Source of the DNA: a bacterium
Lineage (GTDB): Bacteria; BMS3Abin14
Length of the DNA stretch: 5,783 nt
NCBI GenBank assembly: GCA_022865845.1
Contig: JALHUC010000309.1
Coordinates: 1 to 5,783, forward strand
Direction of reading: 5' to 3'
Notes under the pieces: model-generated
What the model saw: the letters and a program-made list of their open reading frames with translations, nothing else
Database searches by the model: none
What the model was told of the DNA's origin: nothing
Made by a program: the position numbers and the translations under genes
Shown: piece after piece, positions 4,739 to 5,783 of the stretch
How positions within the stretch are numbered: the stretch's first letter is position 1
How the letters are laid out: the number at the start of each line of letters is the position of its first letter

Positions 4739-5783
4739 TGCGGGGCAGGGACACCGATAGTGGTACCTGCTGGATCGACATCGATCTCGCTGCCTTAAGA
4801 TCCAATTTCCACCTCGTCGGAAACCACCTGGAAGGAACACCACCCATCCTGGCTGTGGTAAAGGCCAACGCCTATGGGCACGGGGCCGTCCCGGTAAGCA
4901 GGACCCTTCTCGAGGAGGGAGTCTCTATCCTGGGGGTGGCCACGGTGGATGAAGCCCGCGAGCTTCGCCAGGGCGGGATCCAGGGCAGGATCCTTATCCT
5001 CGGCAGAATGGTGCAAGCTGACATCCCGGCGGCCCTGAGGTGGCACACCGAGATCACCCTCCAGCATCCTGATATGGCCCGCTGGGTTTCAGAAGCAGCC
5101 ATCAGCAAGGGGGTCACCGTACCGGTCCACCTGAAGGTGGACACCGGCATGACGCGCCTGGGTTTTTACTGGGAAACAGCCTTCGAGGAGATCCTGAAAG
5201 TCCTGGAACTTCCGGGCCTCGACCTGTGCTGTTTCTACACTCACTTTGCCAACGCCGACCTGGGAGACAGGGAGTTTACTCAAAAACAGATCCACCGGTT
5301 CGAGGAACTGCAGCTCAAGCTAAAAGCTACCGGTGTTAAGGTCTGTCATCATATCTCCAACTCAGCCGCTATCCTCACCGGGCAGACCCCGGAAGGCTGC
5401 GGAGCCCGTCCCGGAATCATGCTCTACGGATCATCTCCCTCCGGCAATATCCCCAGCGAAGAGCTTCGGCCCGTCCTTTCGTGGAAGTGCAGGGTCCTTC
5501 AGATCAAGGAGGTTCCTGAAGGAACCGGGATCAGCTACGGGCACGATTTCATCACCACCCGCCCCAGCCGTATCGCCACTATCTCCGTGGGCTACGCCGA
5601 TGGTTACCTGCGGTGCCTGACCAACAGGGGGCAGGTTCTCATAGGCGGCAAGCGCGCCCCCGTAGTGGGACGCGTGACCATGGATATGACCATGGTGGAT
5701 GTGACTGACCTGCCGGAGGAGATAAACATTGGTGACGAGGTTGTTGTCCTCGGCCCCCAGGGTGAAGATAACATTTCAGCCGA
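4738..5783 (+). CDS. alr: Alanine racemase (3' end beyond the window)
   Basis: Alr is a PLP enzyme that interconverts L- and D-alanine for peptidoglycan. The frame is open from ATG 4738 to the right edge with no stop, giving 348 residues; full enzymes have about 360-390. Lys42 in AVVKANAYGHG is the PLP-binding lysine. HLKVDTGMTRLG at 131-142, NSAAILTG at about 208-215 and RPGIMLYG at 224-231 follow, and Tyr267 in GISYGHDF is the expected second catalytic base. GYADGY at 285-290 and GRVTMDMTMVDVT at 311-323 are typical of the C-terminal beta domain; Thr314 stands where some homologues have Cys. The start overlaps the dnaB stop by one base (TGATG), with only GGGA at 4725-4728 upstream, so translation is probably coupled to dnaB. 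The dnaB-alr neighbourhood also occurs in Escherichia coli. Confidence 0.97.
   Translation, partial: MRGRDTDSGTCWIDIDLAALRSNFHLVGNHLEGTPPILAVVKANAYGHGAVPVSRTLLEEGVSILGVATVDEARELRQGGIQGRILILGRMVQADIPAALRWHTEITLQHPDMARWVSEAAISKGVTVPVHLKVDTGMTRLGFYWETAFEEILKVLELPGLDLCCFYTHFANADLGDREFTQKQIHRFEELQLKLKATGVKVCHHISNSAAILTGQTPEGCGARPGIMLYGSSPSGNIPSEELRPVLSWKCRVLQIKEVPEGTGISYGHDFITTRPSRIATISVGYADGYLRCLTNRGQVLIGGKRAPVVGRVTMDMTMVDVTDLPEEINIGDEVVVLGPQGEDNISA

Overview
The window is a housekeeping operon read entirely on the + strand, preceded by about 700 bases crowded with short repeats. The gene order is rpsF (S6), ssb, rpsR (S18), a DUF2232/YybS-type membrane protein, rplI (L9), dnaB (replicative helicase) and alr (alanine racemase, cut by the right edge). 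The DUF2232 gene between rpsR and rplI, followed by dnaB, resembles Deltaproteobacteria (Desulfobacterota) and neighbouring phyla. The ssb between rpsF and rpsR is an arrangement also familiar from Firmicutes. My inference is a Gram-negative, moderately GC-rich, deltaproteobacterium-like organism, possibly from a metagenome. The lineage cannot be fixed from this window.

Layout. Bases 1-73 may hold the tail of an upstream gene. Bases 71-150 are a 40-bp tandem duplication, itself built of 7-bp units. Bases 140-349 encode a small DUF951 (YyzM-like) protein whose first and last residues are made of repeat DNA. Bases 331-433 are 14 perfect copies plus a partial copy of GGTGATC. Bases 434-513 are AT-rich and unique. 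Bases 514-541 hold four copies of the near-complementary heptamer GATTACY. Bases 542-702 are the rpsF leader, with a possible promoter and a possible S6:S18 autoregulatory hairpin. From 703 to the end the genes are tightly packed.

How the genes work together. S6 and S18 bind each other on the platform of the 30S subunit, and L9 is on the 50S subunit. SSB coats the single-stranded DNA that DnaB exposes at the fork. Alr makes D-alanine for peptidoglycan. The operon therefore joins translation, replication and wall synthesis, a conserved grouping. The gaps are short, and dnaB and alr overlap by one base. Two intergenic gaps hold inverted repeats without a T-run (ssb-rpsR and rplI-dnaB), which look more like RNA processing or translational control than termination.

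I see no undescribed multi-gene system. The unusual part is the upstream region, where four different short-repeat families all have a 7-bp period and have invaded both ends of a small gene.
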